From positions 1-64,000 of the forward strand of contig NZ_AZVB01000001.1 in assembly GCF_000513995.1 (NCBI RefSeq): a stretch of DNA of 64,000 nucleotides, given 5' to 3'. The position numbers were made by a program, and so were the translations under genes. The notes beneath the pieces were generated by a model. That model did not search any database. It worked only from the letters and a program-made list of their open reading frames with translations, and was not told the DNA's origin. Below are positions 1 to 7,420 of the stretch, piece by piece. The first letter of the stretch is position 1, and the number at the start of each line of letters is the position of its first letter. This DNA is from Pseudoxanthomonas sp. J35 (lineage in GTDB: Bacteria > Pseudomonadota > Gammaproteobacteria > Xanthomonadales > Xanthomonadaceae).

Positions 1-22
1 TGTGGAGCTTCAATAGGTTGTT
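1..22 (+). repeat. IS481-type left terminal inverted repeat
   Basis: The 22 bases at the window start match the reverse complement of 999-1020 with four mismatches. The outer TGTG and the inner AGGTTGTT are conserved. This marks the transposase 3' end of the element. Confidence 0.85.
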
Positions 23-931
23 TTGCCCGAGCGGCAGTCGGCTGATGGGCGGCCGGCCGCCGAGGGCGCTATGCGGGCGGTGGCAGTTGTAGTGGTGCAG
101 CCAATCCTGCAAGGCGTGGCGGCGCTGGGCTGACGTCTGATAGGTCGCGGCATACGCCCACTCGCGCAAGGCCGTCTGGATGAAGCGCTCGGCCTTGCCG
201 TTGGTCTGCGGTGTGTATGGCCGGGTGCGCAGGTGGCACACGCCCAGGCGCCGGCAGGCGGCCGCGAAAGCGCGGGACTGGTAGGCCGGCCCGTTGTCGG
301 TCATCACCCGCTGCACGGTGACGCCGCATGCCCGGTAGTACGCCACGACCTGTTCCAGGAATGCGACCGCACTCTCCTTGCGCTCGTCCTCGGCCATCGT
401 TACCAGCGACGTGCGCGAATGGTCGTCGATGGCGATATGGGCGAACTCCCAGCCGATGCCACGAACCCGATCCCGGCGATCGCCCGTCACCCGGTGGCCG
501 GGGCGCTCGATCCGCCCCAGCTTCTTGATGTCGATGTGGACCAGCTCGCCGGGCGCCGCCCGCTCGTAGCGCACCGCCAGCGGCTGCGGCTCCAGTTCGC
601 GCCAGCGGCTCAGGCCGGCCTGGCGCAGCACGCGGGAGACCGTCGCCGCCGACAGACCCGTCTGCTCGGCAATCAGGCGCCCGGTGCGGCGTTGTCGTCG
701 CAGCGCTTCGATCTGCGCCCGCCGCTCGGCCGTGATGGCCTGCGGACTGTGGTGAGGCCGGCTGCTGCGATCAGCCAGGCCTTCGCCCTGGCAGAACCGG
801 CGCCACCACTTGCGCACCGTGGTTTCCGACAGCCCCATCGCCTGCGCCACCTCGGCCACGCGCTGGCCTGACTGAAGGCGATGGACCAAGACCTCTCGAC
901 CCTTCGGGGTCAGACGCGCATTCTTGTGCAT
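1..931 (-). CDS. IS481-family DDE transposase (runs off the left edge)
   Basis: An uninterrupted frame reads from ATG at 931 leftward through base 2, giving 310 codons in the window. The N-terminal third holds two helix-turn-helix segments (about residues 24-46 and 84-108) for binding the inverted repeats. The rve-type catalytic core follows. The acidic triad is visible as D134 (HID), D212 (TDNG) and E248 (NGKAERF), with 35 residues between the last two, as expected of DDE transposases. The sequence resembles the Bordetella IS481 transposase throughout. No stop lies inside the element: the last base of the element opens a codon that a CCTAGC flank would complete as ACC-TAG, so the stop is probably supplied by the target duplication, as in IS481 itself. 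It should be functional. Confidence 0.92.
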   Translation of the reverse strand, partial: MHKNARLTPKGREVLVHRLQSGQRVAEVAQAMGLSETTVRKWWRRFCQGEGLADRSSRPHHSPQAITAERRAQIEALRRQRRTGRLIAEQTGLSAATVSRVLRQAGLSRWRELEPQPLAVRYERAAPGELVHIDIKKLGRIERPGHRVTGDRRDRVRGIGWEFAHIAIDDHSRTSLVTMAEDERKESAVAFLEQVVAYYRACGVTVQRVMTDNGPAYQSRAFAAACRRLGVCHLRTRPYTPQTNGKAERFIQTALREWAYAATYQTSAQRRHALQDWLHHYNCHRPHSALGGRPPISRLPLGQNNLLKLH

Positions 932-998
932 GGTTGTTCCCTTCGCGGATGGAAACTGGGTGTTTGGCGACATCAGCTTCCACCTCCGGTCAGAGGGG

Positions 999-1020
999 AA
1001 CAACCTCTTGAAACATCACA
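999..1020 (-). repeat. IS481-type right terminal inverted repeat
   Basis: This is the partner of the repeat at 1-22, ending in CACA at 1020. It lies about 70 bases upstream of the transposase start codon and is followed directly by the GCTAGG target at 1021-1026. Confidence 0.85.
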
Positions 1021-1021
1021 G

Positions 1022-2465
1022 CTAGGGGCCGCCGCCGCGCTGCAGCCAGGAAGCCTGCGCGCGGCCGTGCGGCGCGGCGACCTCGCAGCGGTTGCGGCCG
1101 TTGCGCTTGGCCCGGTACAGCGCCTGGTCGGCCGCCTCCAGCAGCACCGCGTAGTCCGGGTGCCCCTGGAACTGGGCCACGCCGATCGACACCGTGATCC
1201 GCAGGTCGGCCAGGCCGCGTCCCAGCGTGAACGGCGTCTCCGCGATCCGCAGCCGGATCCGTTCGGCCACCTCGACCGCCCTGGCCAGCGGGGTCTCGAC
1301 CAGCGCCACCACGAACTCCTCGCAGCCATAGCGGAACACGAAGTCGCTGCTGCGCGTGCACTGCAGGAGCATGTCGGCCACGTGGCGCAGCACCGCGTCG
1401 CCGGCCGCATGCCCGCCGTTGTCGTTGACCGACTTGAAGTGGTCCACGTCGATCATGAGCACGCTGAACGGCGCGCCCGTGCGTGCCGCTGCGCCGATTT
1501 CCCGGCCGACGATCGTCGACAGGAAGCGGCGGTTGAGCGTGCGCGTCAGCGGGTCGCGACCGCCTTCCATGTTCTCCAGGATGCCGAACATCCCGTCGAC
1601 CAGGTAGCCGATGTCGCCCAGTGCGCTGTTGAGCTCATGCAGCACGTTGCCGGTGCCCGCCTCGCCGGGGCGCAGCGCCGGCAGCAGCGCGCCGTCGACA
1701 CGGTCGATGAGCGCGTTGACCTTGGCCATCTTCGCCGAGCCCGCCGAACAGCAGGCTGCCCTTGTGGCGCAGCCACAGCCCGAAGCTCGAATCGGCCAGC
1801 CGCCCGCAGGAAGGCTGCAGCCCGCGGCAGATGTCGAACAGCAGGCGCTGGCCCCATTCCAGCAGCGCCGCACGCTGCGTTTCGCGCTCCAGCGCCATGT
1901 CCTGGGAAATCGTCATGGCCTGGTAGATGCCGACGTTCTCCGCCGCTTCCTGCATGTCGTCGCCGAAGGCGTGGCTCAGTACCTCCACCGCCAGGTCGAC
2001 CATCACGTAGCAGTACTGCCGCACCGCCGCCGCGGGCGCCCCGTGCAGCTCCACCTCGCCGTCGGCCCGTCGCGCCAGTTCGCGCTTGAGCAGGCGCGCG
2101 CCATGCAGCACCGCGTGCACCGGCACCCGGATCCGCGCGTGCAGCTGGCCGACGCGGATCTGGTCGGCGACCAGCTTCTCCATGTCCGGCGCGTCGGCGG
2201 CGAACAGGTCCAGCAGCCAGCAACGCAGCGAGTGGCGCAGCCGGCTGTCGACCATCTCGCTGGAGATCAGTCCGCGGGAATCCGGATGCGCCAGCAACGC
2301 CGCGTAGAACACGTCCACGCAATGGCTTGCCGCTTCCTCGACCATGCGTGCCGCCGCCCGGCGGACCTTCGCGTCGACCCCGTCGATGAACCCCTTCCAT
2401 TCCCCGGCCGTGGCCGCGTAGCCCGCATTGGCCTTTGCTCCGCTGGAGCGCACTTGCATTTCCAT
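1022..2465 (-). pseudogene. dosC: DosC-like globin-coupled diguanylate cyclase, frameshifted
   Basis: Read from ATG at 2465, the first frame encodes a globin-sensor domain similar to E. coli DosC, with the expected proximal haem histidine at residue 109 (QLHAR). It then enters the DosC middle domain (about FGLWLRHKG). Near 1740-1742 the homology moves to another frame, which carries the rest of the middle domain and the GGDEF domain to a TAG at 1022-1024. Removing one C from the run at 1740-1742 would restore a 480-residue protein, against 460 in E. coli DosC. The signature GGDEF is GCEEF, with cysteine for the second glycine. The upstream RxxD inhibitory site (RSSD) is kept. The stop codon lies inside the IS target site. 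It is probably inactive, unless the shift is a sequencing error. Intact homologues make cyclic di-GMP under oxygen control. Confidence 0.85.
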
Positions 2466-2572
2466 GACGTGATTCTATTCGCGGCCGTGCGCGCCGAGGA
2501 GACTTGCGCCGCGCTGGCGTCGTGCGCAGGCGGCGGATAAAGTCGAAGCATCCGCAGTCGCAACGCACGACC

Positions 2573-3571
2573 ATGGCCGCCATCGACAGCTTCCCCGCCT
2601 TCCGCATCCACAACGACGACGCCGGCTACCGTTCCGGCATCGAGACGCTGGCGCTGGACCAGCTGTCTGCCGGCGAAGTCGTGATCAAGGCCGAATGGTC
2701 GTCCGTGAACTACAAGGACGCACTGGCCGGCACCGGCAAGGGCAAGATCCTGCGCCGCTTCCCGCTGGTCGGCGGCATCGACGTGGCCGGCCACGTGGTG
2801 GCCTCCACCGACCCGAAGTTCCGCGAAGGCGACCCGGTGCTGGTCACCGGCTGCGGCCTCAGCGAAACCCGCGACGGCGGCTACGCCGCCTATGCGCGAC
2901 TGCCGGCCGAATGGGTGATCGCCCTGCCCCGCGGCCTGTCGCTGCGCGAATCGATGGTGCTGGGCACTGCCGGCTTCACCGCCGCGCTGGCCCTCTACCG
3001 CATGCGCGAGAACCGCCAGCGTCCGGAGCTGGGCCCACTGGCGGTGACCGGCGCCACCGGCGGCGTCGGCTCGATGGCCGTGGCGATCTTCAGCAAGGCC
3101 GGCTACGAAGTGCACGCGATCAGCGGCAAGGCAGACCAGGCCGGGTACCTCAAGTCGCTGGGCGCGACGGAAGTGCTCGGCCGCGAAGCGCTGGCCGCGA
3201 ACCGGCCGCTGGAATCGGTGCGCTTCGGCGGCGGCCTGGACAATGTCGGCGGGCCGATGCTGGTCAGCCTGCTGGCGCAGACGGCGCCCTACGGCAACGT
3301 CGCCGCGGCCGGCCTGGCCGCGACCCCGTCGCTGGACGCGCTGACGGTGATGCCCTTCATCCTGCGCGGCGTGTCGCTGCTGGGCATCGGCTCGGCCGGC
3401 ACCGCCCGCGACATCCGCGACGACATCTGGGCGCTGCTGGCCGGCGAATGGAAGCCGGCGATGCTGGACGCGATCTGCACCCGCGAAGCCACGCTGGAGG
3501 ACCTGCCGGACGTGTTCGCCACCATGCTGGCCGGCGGCTCGCTGGGCCGCACGGTGGTGCGCCTGCCCTGA
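2573..3571 (+). CDS. yhdH: YhdH/AcuI-family NADPH-dependent acryloyl-CoA reductase
   Basis: This is a 332-residue zinc-free medium-chain dehydrogenase/reductase of the YhdH (AcuI) quinone-oxidoreductase family. The N-terminal GroES-like fold carries the SSVNYKDALA motif and is followed by a Rossmann domain with VTGATGGVGSMA (about residue 150). Relatives reduce acryloyl-CoA to propionyl-CoA with NADPH and so detoxify acrylate-type electrophiles. The substrate here is inferred from the family. The start is ATG at 2573; a longer frame upstream has Arg-rich, non-homologous residues. It is divergent from the broken dosC gene with 107 bases between, and no operon partner is seen. Confidence 0.9.
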   Translation: MAAIDSFPAFRIHNDDAGYRSGIETLALDQLSAGEVVIKAEWSSVNYKDALAGTGKGKILRRFPLVGGIDVAGHVVASTDPKFREGDPVLVTGCGLSETRDGGYAAYARLPAEWVIALPRGLSLRESMVLGTAGFTAALALYRMRENRQRPELGPLAVTGATGGVGSMAVAIFSKAGYEVHAISGKADQAGYLKSLGATEVLGREALAANRPLESVRFGGGLDNVGGPMLVSLLAQTAPYGNVAAAGLAATPSLDALTVMPFILRGVSLLGIGSAGTARDIRDDIWALLAGEWKPAMLDAICTREATLEDLPDVFATMLAGGSLGRTVVRLP

Positions 3572-3791
3572 CCCGGGCGGGCGTCGCCCCTCCGCCGAAC
3601 GGGCGGGACGGCGCCGTTCCAGGCCTCTCCGCCCCGCCAGGAGGCCCCTGCGGGCCTGGCGCCAGCGTGCCGTTCACCCCGCGCCATCGCCCGCAGGTCC
3701 GCCCCGGCACCCCCTCCGCCCTGGGGAAGGCTTCCTGCGGCCGCATCCAGCGTCTACACTCCGGCGCGGGGAAAAAACACCGGGGACGCAG

Positions 3792-4187
3792 ATGGCACGT
3801 ATCCTGATCGTGGACGATTCGCCCTCCCAGCTGATCGGGATCCAGCGCATCGTGGAAAAGCTGGGTCACGAGACCCTGACCGCCGAGGACGGCGCCGCCG
3901 GCGTGGAACTGGCCAAGGCCGAGTTGCCCGACCTGATCCTGATGGACGTGGTGATGCCGAACCTCAACGGGTTCCAGGCCACCCGCCAGCTCAGCCGCGA
4001 AGCCAGCACCCGCGACATCCCGGTGGTCCTGGTGACCACCAAGGACCAGGACACCGACCGGATGTGGGGCATGCGCCAGGGCGCGCGCGCCTACCTGACC
4101 AAGCCGTTCGCCGAGGCCGACCTGCTCGACGTCATCGGCCGCCTGCTCGGCGGCGGTGGCGAGGCCCCGGCCGCGTCCGAGGCCTGA
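3792..4187 (+). CDS. pilH: PilH-type single-domain response regulator
   Basis: This is a 131-residue stand-alone receiver domain. The acidic pocket is D8-D9, the phospho-acceptor is D52 (LMDVVMP), and the conserved Thr (VTTKD) and Lys (LTKPF) are present. The phrases NLNGFQATRQL and TTKDQDTD are nearly those of Pseudomonas PilH, which tunes twitching motility through the Pil-Chp system. In Pseudomonas pilH lies beside pilG, I and J, but here it is alone. It faces cbpA tail to tail with 7 bases between. A possible promoter, TTCCTG-17-TACACT, lies at 3732-3760. There is no output domain, so it probably acts by protein contact or as a phosphate sink. Confidence 0.8.
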   Translation: MARILIVDDSPSQLIGIQRIVEKLGHETLTAEDGAAGVELAKAELPDLILMDVVMPNLNGFQATRQLSREASTRDIPVVLVTTKDQDTDRMWGMRQGARAYLTKPFAEADLLDVIGRLLGGGGEAPAASEA

Positions 4188-4194
4188 GCCGCCC

Positions 4195-5058
4195 TCAGTC
4201 GCCGAACGCGCGCGCCAGGTCGCGATAGGCCTGGCGTTGCGCCTCGCTGGCCGGCGCCGGCGCCTGCACTTCCAGTTCCACGATCTGGTCGCCCGGCGGA
4301 TCGCCGGGCAGGCCGCGGCCGCGCAGGCGCAGCTTGCGCCCGGCATCCGAGCCGGCCGGGATCTTCAGCTCCACCGGCCCGCCCAGGGTGGGCACGCTGA
4401 CCGTGGTGCCCAGCGCCGCCTGCCAGGCCGGCAGCGGCAGGGTGTAGAGGATGTTGCGCCCGTCCACCTCGAACTGCGGGTGGGCCTTGTACTCGATCTC
4501 CAGCAGCAGGTTGCCGCCGCCGGCACCCTGCCCGGCCAGGCGGATCGCCTGGCCGGCGCGGATGCCCTTGGGCACCTTCACGTCCAGCTGGCGCCCGTTG
4601 AGGTTGATGCGCACGCTGTCGCCGCGGTAGACCGCCTCCAGCGGCACCGACAGGCGCGCGCGGCTGTCCCCGCGCGGCTGCGGGCCTGCGCCGCGCTGGC
4701 GCGCGAACAGGCTCTCGAAGAAGTCGCTGAAGCCGCCGCCACCGCCGCGGCCGCCCAGGTCGCCGAAGATCTCGTCGAAGTCGAAACCGCCGCCGTCGAA
4801 CCCGCCCGGCGGCGGGTGGAACTCCTGCCCCGGGCGGTAACCGCGCGCACGCAGCTGGTCGTAGGCGGCGCGCTTCTGCGGGTCGCGCAGCGCCTCGTAG
4901 GCCTCGCCGACCGCCTTGAAGCGTTCCTCGGCGTCCGGCTCCTTGCTCACGTCGGGGTGGTACTTGCGGGCCAGCCGGCGGTAGGCCGACTTGATCTCGG
5001 CCTCGCCGGCACTCGGCTCGACGCCGAGGATCGCGTAGTAATCCTTGAATTCCATCAT
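4195..5058 (-). CDS. cbpA: DnaJ-class co-chaperone CbpA
   Basis: This 287-residue protein has an N-terminal J domain with the HPD tripeptide at 34-36, which stimulates DnaK ATPase. A Gly/Phe-rich linker (about 75-110) and two DnaJ C-terminal beta domains follow. It lacks the cysteine-rich zinc domain of DnaJ, which marks it as CbpA-type. CbpA proteins are DnaK co-chaperones that also bind curved DNA. It lies downstream of, and in the same direction as, a small heat-shock gene 166 bases away, separated by a hairpin, so the two may share stress control. The second ATG (codon 2) is also a possible start. Confidence 0.9.
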   Translation of the reverse strand: MMEFKDYYAILGVEPSAGEAEIKSAYRRLARKYHPDVSKEPDAEERFKAVGEAYEALRDPQKRAAYDQLRARGYRPGQEFHPPPGGFDGGGFDFDEIFGDLGGRGGGGGFSDFFESLFARQRGAGPQPRGDSRARLSVPLEAVYRGDSVRINLNGRQLDVKVPKGIRAGQAIRLAGQGAGGGNLLLEIEYKAHPQFEVDGRNILYTLPLPAWQAALGTTVSVPTLGGPVELKIPAGSDAGRKLRLRGRGLPGDPPGDQIVELEVQAPAPASEAQRQAYRDLARAFGD

Positions 5059-5110
5059 TCACCCTGCGATGCCGCGCACGCGGACGTTGCGCGGGCCTGG
5101 AAACATGAAA

Positions 5111-5136
5111 GGCCCGTGACGCGGACGCCACGGGCC
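5111..5136 (-). terminator. Rho-independent terminator after the hsp20 gene
   Basis: A perfect 8-bp stem (GGCCCGTG, 5111-5118 with 5129-5136) has a 10-base loop. Read on the minus strand it is followed by TTTCATGTTT. It lies between the hsp20 gene and cbpA. A second perfect 10-bp inverted repeat at 5166-5175/5187-5196 lies just upstream but lacks a T-run. Confidence 0.6.
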
Positions 5137-5224
5137 CATTCTATGCCTGCCGGAGTGAGCGTCCCGCCGATCGCATGCCGGTCGGCTGCGATCGGCGTCC
5201 CCCCGGACGGTGTGCGGCGCGGCG

Positions 5225-5665
5225 TTACTGCACCTGGATGCGGCGCGGGGTCGCCTGCGGGCGCTTGGGGATGTCGATGCGCAGCACGCCGTTGCGGCCG
5301 GTGGCGGTGATGCCGTCCGGATCGGCGCTGTCCGGCAGCGCGAAGCGGCGATGGAACGCACCCCAGGCACGCTCGCGGCGCGACCAGCCCTCGCCTTCGG
5401 TAGCGCTCTCGTCGGCGCGCTCGCCCTTGATGCTGAGGATGCCCTTGTCCATCTGCACCTCGATGTCCTTCGGATCCACGCCCGGGATGTCGGCGAAGAT
5501 GACGAAGCGCTCGGCCTCCTCGCGGATGTCCACGCGCGGCGCCCACTGGCTGGTCACCACGTCGGACGGATCGGTCCCGGCGTCGCCGATGAGACGCTCG
5601 AACACCTGCCGGAACTCCTCCTGCAGGCTGCGGCCGGGGAAGCTGTTGTAACGGACGATAGCCAT
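5225..5665 (-). CDS. Hsp20-family small heat-shock protein
   Basis: This 146-residue protein has a central alpha-crystallin domain (about residues 45-135), including the conserved GVLRIDIPK strand. It ends in an IxV tail motif (RRIQVQ), the C-terminal anchor by which small heat-shock proteins form oligomers. Such proteins hold unfolding clients without ATP for later refolding by DnaK, which fits the neighbouring DnaK co-chaperone gene cbpA. ATG at 5665 is preceded by a strong AGGAGG. No heat-shock promoter could be assigned with confidence in the 174 bases to the divergent peroxiredoxin gene. Confidence 0.9.
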   Translation of the reverse strand: MAIVRYNSFPGRSLQEEFRQVFERLIGDAGTDPSDVVTSQWAPRVDIREEAERFVIFADIPGVDPKDIEVQMDKGILSIKGERADESATEGEGWSRRERAWGAFHRRFALPDSADPDGITATGRNGVLRIDIPKRPQATPRRIQVQ

Positions 5666-5839
5666 GCAATCCTCCTGTGTCGTCGGTCGTCGTGGCCGCG
5701 GCTGTGTCCCGCGGCGTTGCCCGGAAAATGGGTGCTGCCGTGCGCGGTTCAAGCACCGCACACCCCGCCGACACGCGCCTGCGGCTAGACTCCGTTCAGC
5801 CTCGGCGTCCCGCCGCGCCCCTTCCCCCGGAGTCCGTAC

Positions 5840-6319
5840 ATGACCATCCAGATCGGCGACCTCATCCCCGAAGTCGTGCTCAAGCGCATCCGCGACGGCG
5901 TGGAGAGCGTCGACACCCCGACCCTGTTCGGGGGCCGCAAGGTGCTGCTGTTCGCCGTGCCCGGCGCGTTCACCCCGACCTGCTCGGAGAAGCACCTGCC
6001 CGGCTTCATCAACCGCTTCGACGATTTCCGCAGCCGCGGCATCGACGTGGTGTGCATGGCGGTCAACGACCCGTTCGTGATGCAGGCCTGGGGCCGCACC
6101 CTGCAGGCGCCGGAAGGCCTGCAACTGGTTTCCGACGGCAATGCCGACCTGACCCGCGCCCTGGGCCTGGAGATGGATGCCAGCGGTTACGGCATGGGCC
6201 TGCGCGCGCGGCGCTTCGCGCTGTATGCCGAGGACGGCGTGGTCCGGCAGCTGTTCGTCGAGGCGCCAGGCGAGTTCAAGGTGTCTTCGGCCGACTACGT
6301 GCTCGAGCACCTGGGCTGA
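5840..6319 (+). CDS. Peroxiredoxin, Prx5/redoxin type
   Basis: This 159-residue thioredoxin-fold peroxidase has its peroxidatic cysteine at C48 in PGAFTPTCSEKH, the Prx5 signature. It reduces hydrogen peroxide and alkyl hydroperoxides in the cytoplasm, taking electrons from glutathione or thioredoxin; the donor cannot be told from sequence. No glutaredoxin domain is fused at the C-terminus, unlike some Prx5 proteins. It converges on the cysteine synthase gene with 6 bases between and is divergent from the small heat-shock gene, so stress genes cluster here. Confidence 0.9.
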   Translation: MTIQIGDLIPEVVLKRIRDGVESVDTPTLFGGRKVLLFAVPGAFTPTCSEKHLPGFINRFDDFRSRGIDVVCMAVNDPFVMQAWGRTLQAPEGLQLVSDGNADLTRALGLEMDASGYGMGLRARRFALYAEDGVVRQLFVEAPGEFKVSSADYVLEHLG

Positions 6320-6325
6320 GCAGGC

Positions 6326-7354
6326 TCAGCCGGGAAACGCGCGTTCCAGCCATTCCGGCACCGGCAGGCCCTTGTCGCGCAGGAATCCGGGATTGAACAG
6401 CTTGGCCTGGTAGCGCGTGCCGGCATCGGCGATCACGGTGACGATGGTGTGGCCTGGGCCCAGCGCGCGGGCCATTCGCACCGCGCCGGCCACGTTCACC
6501 CCGCTGGAACCGCCGGCGTTGATGCCCTCTTCGTGCATCAGCGCATGCACCCACGGCACCGATTCGGTGTCCGGGATCGACCAGGCCAGGTCGACCGGCG
6601 CGCCTGCGAAGTTGGCGGTCACCCGGCTGGAGCCGATGCCTTCGCTGATCGAGCCGCCCTCGGCCTTCAGTTCGCCGGTGTTGATGTAGCTGGCCAGCGC
6701 CGATCCGGCCGGATCGGCCAGGGCGATGGTCACCGACGGCTTGAACAGCTTCAGCGCGCGCCCCACCCCGGCCAGCGTGCCGCCGGTGCCGGTGGCGCAG
6801 ACGAAGCCGTCGACGCGGCCATCGGTCTGCTCCCAGATCTCCACGCCAGTGGTGGCCTCGTGGAAGTCGCGGTTGGCGGTGTTGTCGAACTGGTCGGCAA
6901 ACCAGGCGCTGCCCGGATCGGCGGCGTTCATCGCCTCGGCCAGGCGCCGCGCCTGGTGGGCGTAGTGGTCGGGATTGGCGTACGGCACGGCCGGCACCAG
7001 CCGCACCTCGGCGCCGGTGACGCGCAGCGCGTCGATCTTCTCGCGGCTCTGCGTCTGCGGCATGGTGATGATGGTGCGGTAGCCACGGCTGGCGCCAATC
7101 AGCGCCAGGCCGATGCCGGTGTTGCCGGCGGTGCCCTCGACGATCGTGCCGCCCGGGCGCAGCGCGCCGCGGCGTTCGGCGTCCAGCAGCAGGCCCAGCG
7201 CGGTGCGGTCCTTGATCGAACCGCCGGGATTGGCCGATTCCAGCTTGGCGAGGATCTCGCAGCCGGTCTGTTCCGAGGCCTGGCGCAGGCGCAGCAGCGG
7301 CGTATGGCCGATCGCGGCGGCCAGGTCAGTGGCGATCACGGGATAGGCGGTCAT
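6326..7354 (-). CDS. cysK: Cysteine synthase (O-acetylserine sulfhydrylase family)
   Basis: This is a 342-residue fold-type II pyridoxal-phosphate enzyme. The cofactor lysine is in NPGGSIKDR (about residue 48), the substrate loop is EGTAGNTGIG, and the phosphate-binding glycine loop is ATGTGGTLAG. It makes L-cysteine from O-acetylserine and sulfide. It is longer than E. coli CysK (323) and belongs to the proteobacterial branch sometimes labelled cysteine synthase A. A cystathionine beta-synthase role is less likely because there is no regulatory or haem domain. It is a monocistronic-looking gene convergent with the peroxiredoxin gene. Confidence 0.85.
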   Translation of the reverse strand: MTAYPVIATDLAAAIGHTPLLRLRQASEQTGCEILAKLESANPGGSIKDRTALGLLLDAERRGALRPGGTIVEGTAGNTGIGLALIGASRGYRTIITMPQTQSREKIDALRVTGAEVRLVPAVPYANPDHYAHQARRLAEAMNAADPGSAWFADQFDNTANRDFHEATTGVEIWEQTDGRVDGFVCATGTGGTLAGVGRALKLFKPSVTIALADPAGSALASYINTGELKAEGGSISEGIGSSRVTANFAGAPVDLAWSIPDTESVPWVHALMHEEGINAGGSSGVNVAGAVRMARALGPGHTIVTVIADAGTRYQAKLFNPGFLRDKGLPVPEWLERAFPG

Positions 7355-7420
7355 CGCAGGCGCCGTGGCTTGGAGGGGCGTACAGGATAGCGGCGTGGCT
7401 TCCCGCGGCGCGCGGCCGGG

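Larger units (their letters stand above)
1..1020 (-). mobile_element. IS481-family insertion sequence, 1020 bp
   Basis: The element is bounded by imperfect 22-bp terminal inverted repeats at 1-22 and 999-1020, identical at 18 of 22 positions and with TGTG/CACA ends. It carries one transposase gene on the minus strand. The base after the right end begins GCTAGG (1021-1026), which fits the NCTAGN six-base target known for IS481. The matching target duplicate would lie just left of base 1, outside the window. The element starts exactly at base 1, so the window probably begins at a contig end broken by this repeat. No decay is visible in the element. Confidence 0.9.

Noticed and set aside
233-871. 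A 212-codon plus-strand frame opposite the transposase
   Set aside because: It is the antisense shadow of the transposase, whose DDE residues and helix-turn-helix are clear on the minus strand.
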